A DNA stretch of 64,000 nucleotides, taken from positions 1 through 64,000 of the forward strand of contig NZ_NPBY01000038.1 in the NCBI RefSeq assembly GCF_002272015.1, given 5' to 3'. The notes beneath the pieces were generated by a model that saw only the letters and a list, made by a program, of their open reading frames with translations, was not told the origin of the DNA and ran no database searches. The DNA comes from Paenibacillus campinasensis. GTDB lineage: Bacteria; Bacillota; Bacilli; Paenibacillales; Paenibacillaceae. The translations under genes were made by a program, and so were the position numbers. Positions 51,949-60,621 of the stretch are shown piece after piece. Position 1 is the first letter of the stretch, and the number at the start of each line of letters is the position of its first letter.

Positions 51949-53085
51949 TCAAGGGGAAAGTTTATACCTGCCAGGGTACACGATTTGTACGTTAACGTTG
52001 ATCGTTTGTAAGGAATCTTTGTTTAATACAGTCCCAGATACAATCCGTTTCCACGCATACGGATTCCTGCGAAAAAGAGATTCCCCTAGATTATAAATAT
52101 CTATTCTCTTTTCAACCGCGGTTTGAAAGGTCTGCCTAATTTGATGCTCAATTTCTTTTTGGGCCAGTTGCGTGAGTTCCTGCTCCGTAACGTCTGCATG
52201 TAGCTCATTTACTCCAGCCTCCACTTTAACGGAAACATCGAAATATACTTTGTTATATGTAACCCTTGGTTTAACGTCATATTTGGGTTTTTCCGCGACG
52301 AGAACTGCAACAAGCTTGTTATCGGAAAACAAGTTGACGGGCAGTCGGATTGTGTGTTTATTCAGCCATGGCAATCCTTTTATTTCTTCGAGGTTCATGC
52401 GTGCGTAATATTTGTCCTTATCGTATATTTGTATGCCTGAATATCTAAGCAGATCATGCGGTTTTTGATTTTCCTTCCACTGATCCTTTCGGACAGATAA
52501 TTCTGGTATGTAGCTTGTCCTCGCCTTTTCGTTTGAATCCATTACAAATCTTTGCAGGCGGATCGGAGCGAGGATAGAACGCTGCCGATAATTCTGTTCG
52601 GGGTTATGTAGAATCGACGCTTTCGGCGATAATCTGAAAAATGGAGTCGCAATTAAGACCTCGTCAAGGGGATCGCGCGTACTGAACACCCAAGCTAAGT
52701 ACCTTATCTCACGATATCGGTCGATCAGTTCCAACACTTCACCCACTTTTCGTTCCTTCAATAATCTTTCGCTAAACAAGATTGCTGAGATTTGTCCCCA
52801 GTTTAACCTTTGTTCCGAAGTGCTGTATAAATCATTCGCCGCTTCTGTAAATGAGATACCTTTTCCTATGCCGATCCAGATCGGAGGCTGTTCCGATTTC
52901 TGTTGTCCTTCCAATTTTGCCACTGTGGAGAAATCGAGCAACTGTGCATAAATAATGTATTGGCCATCCGCATAATCAATTCCAACGGCAGTTACATAGT
53001 TCATGTTTTGTACTTCGTATTTGCTCCAACATCCGGTGAGAAAGAAGGGAAGCAGAAGAACTGCGGTAAATTTATATGCGTTCAT
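51949..53085 (-). CDS. Ger(x)C family spore germination lipoprotein
   Basis: A 378-residue GerC-type subunit of a germinant receptor. Residues 1-19 are a lipoprotein signal (LLLPFFLTGC, Cys19). The opening after it (WSKYEVQNMNYVTAVGIDY) and IYAQLLDFSTVAKLEG are typical, as is the C-terminal TFQTAVEKRIDIYNLGESLFRR. It anchors on the outer face of the spore inner membrane and is needed for receptor function. It is the last gene of the operon; its start overlaps the gerA-type stop (ATGA). There is no terminator directly after it. Confidence 0.92.
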   Translation of the reverse strand: MNAYKFTAVLLLPFFLTGCWSKYEVQNMNYVTAVGIDYADGQYIIYAQLLDFSTVAKLEGQQKSEQPPIWIGIGKGISFTEAANDLYSTSEQRLNWGQISAILFSERLLKERKVGEVLELIDRYREIRYLAWVFSTRDPLDEVLIATPFFRLSPKASILHNPEQNYRQRSILAPIRLQRFVMDSNEKARTSYIPELSVRKDQWKENQKPHDLLRYSGIQIYDKDKYYARMNLEEIKGLPWLNKHTIRLPVNLFSDNKLVAVLVAEKPKYDVKPRVTYNKVYFDVSVKVEAGVNELHADVTEQELTQLAQKEIEHQIRQTFQTAVEKRIDIYNLGESLFRRNPYAWKRIVSGTVLNKDSLQTINVNVQIVYPGRYKLSP

Positions 53086-54614
53086 TTCTGCTTATCCCCT
53101 TGGCTTGTAGAATCTTGAGTATTTAGCATGTCTGGCCGAGTTTTCCGCCATCTCCATGGTAATCGGAACAAGGCATTGGCGAAGTCTTCATATAGAGGCG
53201 AAACCGGAGCCAGGTAAGGCAATCCGAATGAACGCAAAGAGGCTAAATGAGTTATCACGATAAACAAAGCAAGTAAATAGCCATAGAACCCCAAGATGGC
53301 AGACAAAGCGAACAGGAAGAAGCGCAAAATGCTTATTGTCCCACTCATTGACTGGTTGGATAAAGTCGAACCGAACACTTGCGTAATAGCTCCTATGACA
53401 ACAATGCTAGGGGATAAAAATCCTGCGCGTATGGCTGCATCCCCTAAAATAAGCCCTCCCACTACCGTAACTGTAGATCCTATCGCTGAAGGCAACCGAA
53501 TACCGGCTTCCCGCAATATTTCCAAAAAGATGAGCGCGAGAAACATTTCCCCTGTCACGCCAAGAGGAATGCCTAATCGGTTGATGCCAATTGTTGCAAG
53601 AAGGTAATAGGGCAACTGATCCTGATGAAACGAAAGAATGGCAACCCAAAAACCGGGCAGCATGAGTGATACGGTCAATCCGAGCAAACGAAGCGCTTGC
53701 CCAAACGTAGACGATAATGCAGTAAAGTGGATGTCTTCCGGCGTTTTCAAGAGCAGGAACAAATTTGCCGGTGCGATCAACGCGGCAGGCGTACCATCCA
53801 CAATCAGCGCTACACGTCCATTCATCATGCAGTTAACGGTAAAGTCGGGTCTTCCCGTATAGCCCATCAAAGGAAACAAAGCTTTGGTCGGTTCCATTAA
53901 CTCTTCCAGTTGAGTGGCGCTGATTGCTCCGTCAATGTGAACACGATCCAATTTCATCTTGATATCTTGGACGATTTTCGGATCAACAATGTCTTGCATA
54001 TAGAGAATTGCAATAGTTGTTTTTGTCCGGACACCTACTGTTTTCGTTTCGTATACCATGCTTGTTGACTTGATTCGTTTCCGAATTAACGCAACATTGA
54101 CACCGAGTTCCTCAACAAAACCGTCTTTCGGCCCGCGAATAGAGACTTCGATATTGGATTCTTCGGGCTGGCGTGCCGGTTTTTTCGATATGTCGAGGGA
54201 GAACAATGAAGTTAGTGTCGGAATAAACAAAAGCAGTTTTCCCTCAAAAATGTCCGTTTCGGATTTTTGCCCCCACTCCTCGAAGGAAATGCTCTCAAGC
54301 TGTAATTGACACGACTCCAGAACTTCCTTGTTCTTTTGAAAACCGTGATTTTCGTAAAACCGAGTCAAGTGAGGAAGCACCACATCCTGAATGAGTTGTT
54401 GGTTGTCACATAACCCATCGCAATACAGTAAAACGATCCTTGATTGATCGTCGCCAGTTTTTAATTTGTAAACATGATCCTTTACATCACTACACATCTG
54501 GAAACGTTGAAGAAGTGTTTGTTCATTAAGCGGTTGTGTATCAGGCGCCCCTTGTTGTGTCGACGATTTTATGTCCTTTGCCCATTTATTACTGAAAAGC
54601 TTTATCAATTTCAA
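53082..54614 (-). CDS. GerA family spore germinant receptor subunit
   Basis: A 510-residue GerA/GerKA-type subunit. The soluble N-terminal domain (residues 1-240) precedes five or so membrane helices in the C-terminal half (e.g. LGLTVSLMLPGFWVAILSF and FFLFALSAILGFYGYLLALF). Family signatures are EVSIRGPKDGFVEELGVNVALIRKRIKS (about 152-179) and GRVALIVDGTPAALIAP (about 264-280). It senses germinants with GerB and GerC in the spore inner membrane. It starts at TTG 54614 inside the gerB-type stop (TTGA) with AGGAG just upstream, so translation is coupled. Confidence 0.93.
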   Translation of the reverse strand: MKLIKLFSNKWAKDIKSSTQQGAPDTQPLNEQTLLQRFQMCSDVKDHVYKLKTGDDQSRIVLLYCDGLCDNQQLIQDVVLPHLTRFYENHGFQKNKEVLESCQLQLESISFEEWGQKSETDIFEGKLLLFIPTLTSLFSLDISKKPARQPEESNIEVSIRGPKDGFVEELGVNVALIRKRIKSTSMVYETKTVGVRTKTTIAILYMQDIVDPKIVQDIKMKLDRVHIDGAISATQLEELMEPTKALFPLMGYTGRPDFTVNCMMNGRVALIVDGTPAALIAPANLFLLLKTPEDIHFTALSSTFGQALRLLGLTVSLMLPGFWVAILSFHQDQLPYYLLATIGINRLGIPLGVTGEMFLALIFLEILREAGIRLPSAIGSTVTVVGGLILGDAAIRAGFLSPSIVVIGAITQVFGSTLSNQSMSGTISILRFFLFALSAILGFYGYLLALFIVITHLASLRSFGLPYLAPVSPLYEDFANALFRLPWRWRKTRPDMLNTQDSTSQGDKQK

Positions 54615-55684
54615 TTGCTCCTTTTACTCCGTGTTGAGATTAAAATTCGCACGAAATATACGAACATGACCACAATGGTAAAGACACAAAACAAAGGAAA
54701 GTAATATCGGCTGAGCAGGTCTTGAAAAATCATATCGCTGATTGGCAACAATGTAACAACCAGCATGAATAAAGCGCCCAGAAACATAGGCAACCACTTA
54801 TACTTTTGCAATTCCCACAATTCGCTTAAGAGTAACAGGGAAAGGGAAACTCGAATGTACATACCGGATAACCACTGGTAAATCGAGAAAAAATCAATAT
54901 GCTCCACATACTCGCCCAGTCGAACCATTCTCCATTGTTCGAAAGGGGGGTATCGTTGGTGTGCCGCTTCATCAGGGCCATACATGGCGATCGAGCCCAT
55001 CAAAGGGCCGAGCGTTAGCCCGGATAATATGATGCAAATAAGCATTAAACTTTTGAAACCTGGTTTTTTCGTTAACTTGTGCTGAAACAAAATCAGCAAC
55101 GACAACTCCAACAATCCCCCAGCTGCGTAGGGTATGCCTTTCCAAAGCGGAGATAACCCATTTTCGAGAAGAGGAAATAGCATGGTGTAGTCTTTAAACT
55201 GAAAGTTTGCAACCATGACAAGGTCACCCAGAATAACAACAAAAGGCAACAATATCCCGCTTAAAATTGCAATGGTGCGAAGCCCTTTAAATGCCGCGAA
55301 GAAGCATCCGAAAAGCGTCGTTCCTGCGAGAACAAGCATTGGAGATTGAGGCATATAAGTTGCAATTGTCCATGTTATAGTGTCCTTAAGGGAAATGACT
55401 CCCATAAGCCATACAAGTACACTGTATAGAACAATCAAGGTTACCGAGAGAACCATTCCGAATTGTTGCTTTAACCAATCCCTAACGTGCATTCCGTTCA
55501 TGTTTTTTAGGATATGGCTCAGAATGCCAATCCAAATTGGCGAAGCGATTAATACAAGAAGTACTACAAGCCAGGCATCTCGCCCTGATGAACCGAGCAG
55601 TAACGGTATGATGATGACGTGGTTCAGCAAACCGACAGAAAGTATTATGATCATGTATGACTGTAAAACTGAAATTTTCGGCAT
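54611..55684 (-). CDS. GerB family spore germination permease subunit
   Basis: A 357-residue GerB-type protein of the amino acid permease (APC-like) fold with about ten membrane helices (SYMIIILSVGLLNHVIIIPLLL at residues 10-31 is the first). GerB is the proposed germinant-binding subunit. The start at 55684 (MPKISVLQSYM) has AAGGTGAG four bases upstream; an ATG 29 codons earlier has no ribosome site. It heads the gerB-gerA-gerC operon, an order different from the usual A-B-C. The operon lies between two rlmCD-tail att copies, which suggests acquisition by transfer. Confidence 0.9.
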   Translation of the reverse strand: MPKISVLQSYMIIILSVGLLNHVIIIPLLLGSSGRDAWLVVLLVLIASPIWIGILSHILKNMNGMHVRDWLKQQFGMVLSVTLIVLYSVLVWLMGVISLKDTITWTIATYMPQSPMLVLAGTTLFGCFFAAFKGLRTIAILSGILLPFVVILGDLVMVANFQFKDYTMLFPLLENGLSPLWKGIPYAAGGLLELSLLILFQHKLTKKPGFKSLMLICIILSGLTLGPLMGSIAMYGPDEAAHQRYPPFEQWRMVRLGEYVEHIDFFSIYQWLSGMYIRVSLSLLLLSELWELQKYKWLPMFLGALFMLVVTLLPISDMIFQDLLSRYYFPLFCVFTIVVMFVYFVRILISTRSKRSN

Positions 55685-55830
55685 CAAACTCACCTTACCC
55701 TGTGAAGCACTAAATGGAAGCAGTACCATTACTTTTCCCATCTTCTTCATTTTCATCCCAAAATCACTCATTTTAGAAATTCGGTAACTGTTCTTGGAGG
55801 GGATCCCTAATCAACCAATGCCTTCATAAA

Positions 55831-55934
55831 GCTGCTTCGATAATTGCTATGCACGAGATCGAGACAGAGCTTTTTAATAAGAAGTTCGGTCTTTTTTGGG
55901 AAGAACATGAAGAACCTACTATCAGGGTGAAGAA
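55831..55934 (+). pseudogene. Fragment of a type III mod gene
   Basis: Plus-strand codons from 55831 read AASIIAMHEIETELFNKKFG and continue LFWEEHEE, nearly identical to residues 27-53 of the intact Mod (ASLIAINEIETELFNKKFGL, VWEEHEE). Similarity begins and ends abruptly. There is no start codon, and downstream sequence is unrelated until a stop near 55990. It runs opposite to the intact mod gene. It is the residue of another type III system inserted earlier at the same locus, or of a rearrangement. Confidence 0.75.
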
Positions 55935-55976
55935 AATCTTGTTCATTAGCTGTTGCCTCCACATTGTCTCCCGCAT

Positions 55977-56010
55977 AAGAAAAGGCCTAAGCGTTCACAT
56001 CGCTTAGGCC
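55977..56010 (-). terminator. Intrinsic terminator of rlmCD
   Basis: Perfect 10-bp arms GGCCTAAGCG (55984-55993) and CGCTTAGGCC (56001-56010), followed on the minus strand by TTTTCTTAT. Confidence 0.85.
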
Positions 56011-56042
56011 CTAATATAGAAGGTAAATGCGGCTCCTAATTA

Positions 56043-56080
56043 CTACTTTCTTACTAGCGACACACAGCACTCAACATGAC
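56043..56080 (-). other. Attachment site C: junction at the 3' end of intact rlmCD
   Basis: The last codons of rlmCD (SHVECCVSLVRK, stop at 56043) contain the CATGT-N-GAGTG core shared with sites A and B. With site B it brackets the 4.3-kb germination-operon segment. The present tail was presumably supplied by an integrating element, with the gene kept intact. Confidence 0.7.
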
Positions 56081-57866
56081 TCGTCTGCGGAAACATATCC
56101 ACCGGTTGTACCCACTCGACATCATATCCGCCGTCCAGCAGCACCTTGCAGTCCTTGGCCAGGGTGGACGGATTGCAGGAGACGTAGACGAAGCGCTTCG
56201 GGCGAGTGCGCAGCACCGTCTCCAGGAAGCGCGGGTCAAGGCCCGTGCGGGGCGGATCGGCGATGATCACGTCCGGCTTCATGCCGTCCTTCACCCAGCG
56301 CGGCAGCAGCTCCTCGGCTTGGCCGACATGGAAGCTGGCATTGTCGCGGCCATTGCGGGCCGCGTTCTGCTTGGCATCCTCGACAGCTTCCGGAATGCTC
56401 TCGATGCCGCGCACCTCCTTGGCATATGGCGCAAGCCACAAGCCGATCGTTCCTGTTCCGCAGTAGGCGTCGATCACCGTCTCATTGCCGGTCAGAGCAG
56501 CGGCTGCCCTCACGGACTCATACAGCTTGACGGTCTGCTGCGGGTTAAGCTGGAAGAAGGCGCGCGGCGACAAGGAGAACTGCAGATCGCTCAGCGATTC
56601 CTCCATCGTCTCGGCTCCCCATAGCGTCATGGTCCGGTCTCCGAATATAAGCGAGGTTTTCTTCGGATTGATGTTCAGTGCAATGCCGCTCACCTCAGGC
56701 ATCGACAACCGCAGCAGCCGGATGAAATCGTCCTGTCTCGGCAGCTTGCTTCCCGCAGTGACCAGCGTCACCTGAAGCTCGCCGGATTGGAAACCGTGAC
56801 GCACAACAATGGTACGCACACCGTCTTTCGTTCCGTTCTCTTTATATAGAGGGATTCGCAGCTCCTCCAAGACAGACTTCACCTTTTCTACCGCTTCGTT
56901 CACCTTCGGATGCTGGATCGGGCAGCCGCTAATATCGACGATGCTGTGGCTGTCGGCTTCATACAGGCCGGCGATGACTTCTTGATCACGCCGCTTCAGC
57001 TGCAGCTGGGCTTTATTGCGGTAGTTCCACGGATGCTCCATGCCCAGCATAGGCTTGAAGCGAAAATCCTCGCGGCCCGTATACCTGCTGAACGCCTCGC
57101 GAATGATATCCGTTTTGGCCTGAAGCTGTCCTTCATAGGAGATGTGCTGAATCTGGCAGCCTCCACATACGCCAAACACCGGACAAGGTGGCTCGATCCG
57201 GTAAGGCGAGCGCTTCTCCACCTCAAGCAGGGCAGCCTTAATGAACTTGGGCTGGACCTCCTTCACTTCGGCCTTCACGACTTCATCCGTGATCGCGCCG
57301 TCAATGAACACGGCTTTGCGGCGGAAATACCCGACGCCTTCTCCGTTGATTCCGAGACGTTTGATCGTAACGACAATGACGTCGCCTGCGCGAAGCTCAT
57401 CGGCATGCTCCCGTCCAGCCGGGCGCACACGCGCTTTATACCCGCGGGAAGCAGCAGTAGAAGCGATGTTCCGTCCTTGACGGGAGTCTGCGGCAGACCC
57501 GGCCTGTCTTCCTTGACGCTTACCGACTCCAGATGAAGCCTGCCGCCCTTGAGGCGAGCCAGCTCCGGTTCCGGCATGCCGCCCTTGGCGCGCGTTAGCA
57601 GATGATGCGCCAGCAGCTGCGGCGCCAAGGCCCTGCGAGCGCCTGCTAGCTGCGCCGGCTCTCCCCGGGGACGTAGCCGGCCCTTTATCAGAAGTTCCAG
57701 CTTTCCGCGGTTGCCGGTTGTCCGCTGGTTTCCCCTTTTTCGAATAAGAGGTTCCTTTCCCACCCGACTCGCTGCCTTGCCGGCCGCTGCGGTGAGAAGA
57801 TTTCGTATATTCTTTCGCTCCGCTGCGGGAGCGTTGCTCTTGATCCATCGTTATCACAATCTCCAT
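56043..57866 (-). CDS. rlmCD: 23S rRNA (uracil-5-)-methyltransferase RlmCD with a long basic N-terminal extension
   Basis: A 607-residue enzyme that makes m5U in 23S rRNA. Residues about 1-155 are a low-complexity, basic region rich in Gly, Ser, Arg, Gln and Ala with repeated RQGR words, absent from typical members (about 450 residues). A TRAM domain follows (GDVIVVTIKRLGINGEGVGYF, about 164-184). Four iron-sulfur Cys include CPVFGVCGGC (about 228-237). The methylase core shows VIDAYCGTGTIGLWLAPYA (about 460-478), DPPRTGLDPRF and the nucleophile region VYVSCNPSTLAKDC. Start uncertain: ATG 57866 or the ATG six codons later. Its 3' end is the integration site of the island. Confidence 0.93.
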   Translation of the reverse strand: MEIVITMDQEQRSRSGAKEYTKSSHRSGRQGSESGGKGTSYSKKGKPADNRQPRKAGTSDKGPATSPGRAGAASRRSQGLGAAAAGASSANARQGRHAGTGAGSPQGRQASSGVGKRQGRQAGSAADSRQGRNIASTAASRGYKARVRPAGREHADELRAGDVIVVTIKRLGINGEGVGYFRRKAVFIDGAITDEVVKAEVKEVQPKFIKAALLEVEKRSPYRIEPPCPVFGVCGGCQIQHISYEGQLQAKTDIIREAFSRYTGREDFRFKPMLGMEHPWNYRNKAQLQLKRRDQEVIAGLYEADSHSIVDISGCPIQHPKVNEAVEKVKSVLEELRIPLYKENGTKDGVRTIVVRHGFQSGELQVTLVTAGSKLPRQDDFIRLLRLSMPEVSGIALNINPKKTSLIFGDRTMTLWGAETMEESLSDLQFSLSPRAFFQLNPQQTVKLYESVRAAAALTGNETVIDAYCGTGTIGLWLAPYAKEVRGIESIPEAVEDAKQNAARNGRDNASFHVGQAEELLPRWVKDGMKPDVIIADPPRTGLDPRFLETVLRTRPKRFVYVSCNPSTLAKDCKVLLDGGYDVEWVQPVDMFPQTSHVECCVSLVRK

Positions 57867-58060
57867 CCTTCAAGATTATCGAGTCCACTATACCATGTCC
57901 AGCCCCTGCAATGCCATGTCCGGCCGAATTTGTGGCCAGCGCAGGCAGCGCAGCATCTTGCCCGGGTAACAGACCAGGGGGTTGGAAGGATGGAGCGTGG
58001 TCATGAAGCGCGTCGGCAGGTGTCCCATTTCCCTAAAGTGTATCCCAATCTTCCGCATAT

Positions 58061-58097
58061 AAAAGGCCCGCCGCAGCACTTAGCCACAGGCGGGACC
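58061..58097 (-). terminator. Intrinsic terminator of the mannosidase operon
   Basis: GGCCCGCC (58065-58072) and GGCGGGACC (58089-58097) pair, followed on the minus strand by TTTTATAT, 25 bases past the glycosidase stop. Confidence 0.75.
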
Positions 58098-58121
58098 TTC
58101 ATCCAATATAGGTTGTGCGCT

Positions 58122-60605
58122 TTATGTCTCAGCTCTGAACGCCAACAATCCGGTGTTCACATTGCGACACCATGCCAGGGCACGCGACGGATCGCCCGCG
58201 TCCTCTCCCCAGGTCAGCTTATAGCGGAACTCATAGAAACCGCCCACCGTTGCCTTGAAGTTGGTTTCCCAGAAGTTGTTGAGCACCCAGGCGTAGAGCA
58301 CAGGAGTTCTCTTCTGCAAGCCATCGTGCCCCATAACCAGTCTCGCTTCGTGTTGAAGCGGACCGCACTGGATGAGCGGCGTATCCGGGGTGGCAATGGC
58401 AAGCCCTGCCTCAGCATCCGGCGCAACCAAAGCCAATCCCTCCTGAATGCAATAGAAATCCGACAACGTGCCGGGCAGCTGATCGATCCATGGACGAATC
58501 GGTGTGCCGCTTTTATCAAGCCAGACGCTATTCTCGGCCGAACTCGACGGCGCGCGGAACGGTAGTGCAATATAGACATTCTCCGGCTCCCATATACTGT
58601 CCTTATGCATGCGAATCGCAACTTCCACTCGTGGACGGGTATGGTGCACCGTCAACAGCACGGAGTAATGGGACATGCCTTCTATGCCATAGATCAGCTC
58701 CACCGTAGAAGATAAGGCTCCTTCAGCAATCCGTTTCGTTTCCTGCAGTTTGCCAGTATGGCGCTGAACATTCAGGCCTTTGCGGTTGCGGCCCATGACC
58801 GTCCGTGTTGCCCGCATCCGTTCCGGATTGTCAACCGGCGTCACTTCATAGATCGGTGTGAACGCCCGATGCGGATGAGAAGGATCTATCAGGTCCAGTC
58901 CGCGGACGCGGTCATGCCACTTGACGATACCTTCACCTTCGGCCCATTCGATCCGCACATAAGGTGAGGAGATGGAATGAGCGTCGATGCTGAACGCAGG
59001 GTCAAAAGTCTGGCTGCTTGCAGCCAGCGGCGGAATATCATGAACGCCATCCAGTCCCCGCAGCCGAGTATTGCTCACCCTCCCTGCGGGTGCCGGGGCT
59101 GCGCCATCATTCAGCTTAATCTCGTACATCTGCTCCGAATGCGCCGGAACAATGGCCGATATGCATACCATATACCCTCGGCTGGTAGAGACCGTTTCGT
59201 AAGGCATGATCTTGCCGGTAGCCGATTCGACAACAGTAAAGCCTTTCTTCAGCAGCTTCGACACTTCCCACTGATCCACCGGGAGCTGCACGATATCTGC
59301 AACCTCCACAGCTGCGGGATTGATCACCTTGTACGTCAGCGCGCGATTCGGGGCCATCAGCTTCTCCCCGCGCGCAACCGTGATCTGGTCAAGCGCCCGG
59401 TATATCCGCTGATGCGCTTCCGAGGCAAACTGCTCCTTCCGAGCCCCGAGCGACTGGACATAAGGGTTCCAGGGCTCGCCGACCGAAGTGTGATAACCCC
59501 AGGTATGTTCGGCGTACATCGCCAGATTGTATTCCATCTCAGTCAGCTCCGCCGTCTGAACCTGCTTCCCTTGCGGATCAAGCGCTTTCACAACGCGCAG
59601 CGTTCGCTGGGCATCCCGGAATAACTGGGTGTGCATGGCCGTTGATGCCACGCCGTCCGACCACCAGTCCGGCCAATCGCCGCGATACACGGGGATCTCC
59701 GTCCCCAATTGCGTTTCTGTTTCGCGCACCGTACGAAAGAATTCATGCAGCGTGGTCATTTCCAGCTCAATCTGGTGTCCATGCCGGCGGTTCCAGCGCT
59801 CCACAAAGTCGGTAACCTCCGCATTTGGCGGGGCATTGTCCCATATGAGGCCTGATACCATGATCGGAACGAACGGATAAGGATACCCTTCCTCCTCCAG
59901 ACAGGCGACATAGGCCTGAATCCGCTGTTCGGCCACTTCCCACGCGCGTTCGTCCGCGCCGTACACATTCAACCCGTCCTCCCGCATCGAATAAGACAAG
60001 AGCGCATTCGGCGACAGGCCAAGATCATTGCCGAGATGATAATGATCCCCGTTCCAGACGAGCAGCCGCTCGCCCTTGGCGGTTTCCCACCAGAACGGCA
60101 TTTGCTTGCGGCCAAGCGGGAACATGCCATGGTGGGTGTGAATGCAGGTAAACAGGTTGTCGATTCCCGCATTCAGCAGACTTTGGGCATACCCCCAGCT
60201 AAAGCCGTTGATGTCAGCATGCATGGCGCTGTCGACCTTCACCCCGATGGACTTCCCGTAATCGGTTGCCCGCCGCAATAGCCGCTCCATAATATCGGTG
60301 TCGATCAACTCCGTCATGTGCAGATAGGACCCTGACAGCTCGATCCGGCCGGATGCGACCGCCGCTTCGAACCTCGCCACCCAGTCCGCACCCGCCTGTT
60401 CGAGGAACCGTTCCACAGCCCAGAACGTCTCGCATGTCCAGCGAAATCCCTGACGATCCCCAGTGCCAGCCGCCTCCGCTTCGCATAGCTCAATCGCCTG
60501 CTTGATGAAGTCCACATGGTACGCTTCAATCTTCTCCTGCCTGTCGGTATAACCGATGTCCGTATGCGAATGATGAATGACGTACATTTTAAAAGGTCGT
60601 TTCAT
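58122..60605 (-). CDS. Glycoside hydrolase family 38-type alpha-mannosidase
   Basis: An 827-residue cytoplasmic glycosidase with a GH38 N-terminal domain. MYVIHHSHTDIGYTDRQEKI (residues 7-26) has the His-x-Asp zinc site, followed by RWTCETFWAVERF and HADINGFSWGYAQSL. These fit the family's zinc and nucleophile segments. The C-terminal half is beta-rich, as in mannosyl hydrolases. Expected action is removal of alpha-mannose from imported glycans. The start at 60605 has GGGAG about eight bases upstream; the frame is open 44 codons further into the AraC gene but without a ribosome site. Last gene of a four-gene operon with a terminator after it. Confidence 0.85.
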   Translation of the reverse strand: MKRPFKMYVIHHSHTDIGYTDRQEKIEAYHVDFIKQAIELCEAEAAGTGDRQGFRWTCETFWAVERFLEQAGADWVARFEAAVASGRIELSGSYLHMTELIDTDIMERLLRRATDYGKSIGVKVDSAMHADINGFSWGYAQSLLNAGIDNLFTCIHTHHGMFPLGRKQMPFWWETAKGERLLVWNGDHYHLGNDLGLSPNALLSYSMREDGLNVYGADERAWEVAEQRIQAYVACLEEEGYPYPFVPIMVSGLIWDNAPPNAEVTDFVERWNRRHGHQIELEMTTLHEFFRTVRETETQLGTEIPVYRGDWPDWWSDGVASTAMHTQLFRDAQRTLRVVKALDPQGKQVQTAELTEMEYNLAMYAEHTWGYHTSVGEPWNPYVQSLGARKEQFASEAHQRIYRALDQITVARGEKLMAPNRALTYKVINPAAVEVADIVQLPVDQWEVSKLLKKGFTVVESATGKIMPYETVSTSRGYMVCISAIVPAHSEQMYEIKLNDGAAPAPAGRVSNTRLRGLDGVHDIPPLAASSQTFDPAFSIDAHSISSPYVRIEWAEGEGIVKWHDRVRGLDLIDPSHPHRAFTPIYEVTPVDNPERMRATRTVMGRNRKGLNVQRHTGKLQETKRIAEGALSSTVELIYGIEGMSHYSVLLTVHHTRPRVEVAIRMHKDSIWEPENVYIALPFRAPSSSAENSVWLDKSGTPIRPWIDQLPGTLSDFYCIQEGLALVAPDAEAGLAIATPDTPLIQCGPLQHEARLVMGHDGLQKRTPVLYAWVLNNFWETNFKATVGGFYEFRYKLTWGEDAGDPSRALAWCRNVNTGLLAFRAET

Positions 60606-60621
60606 ACAATCAACTCCCATC

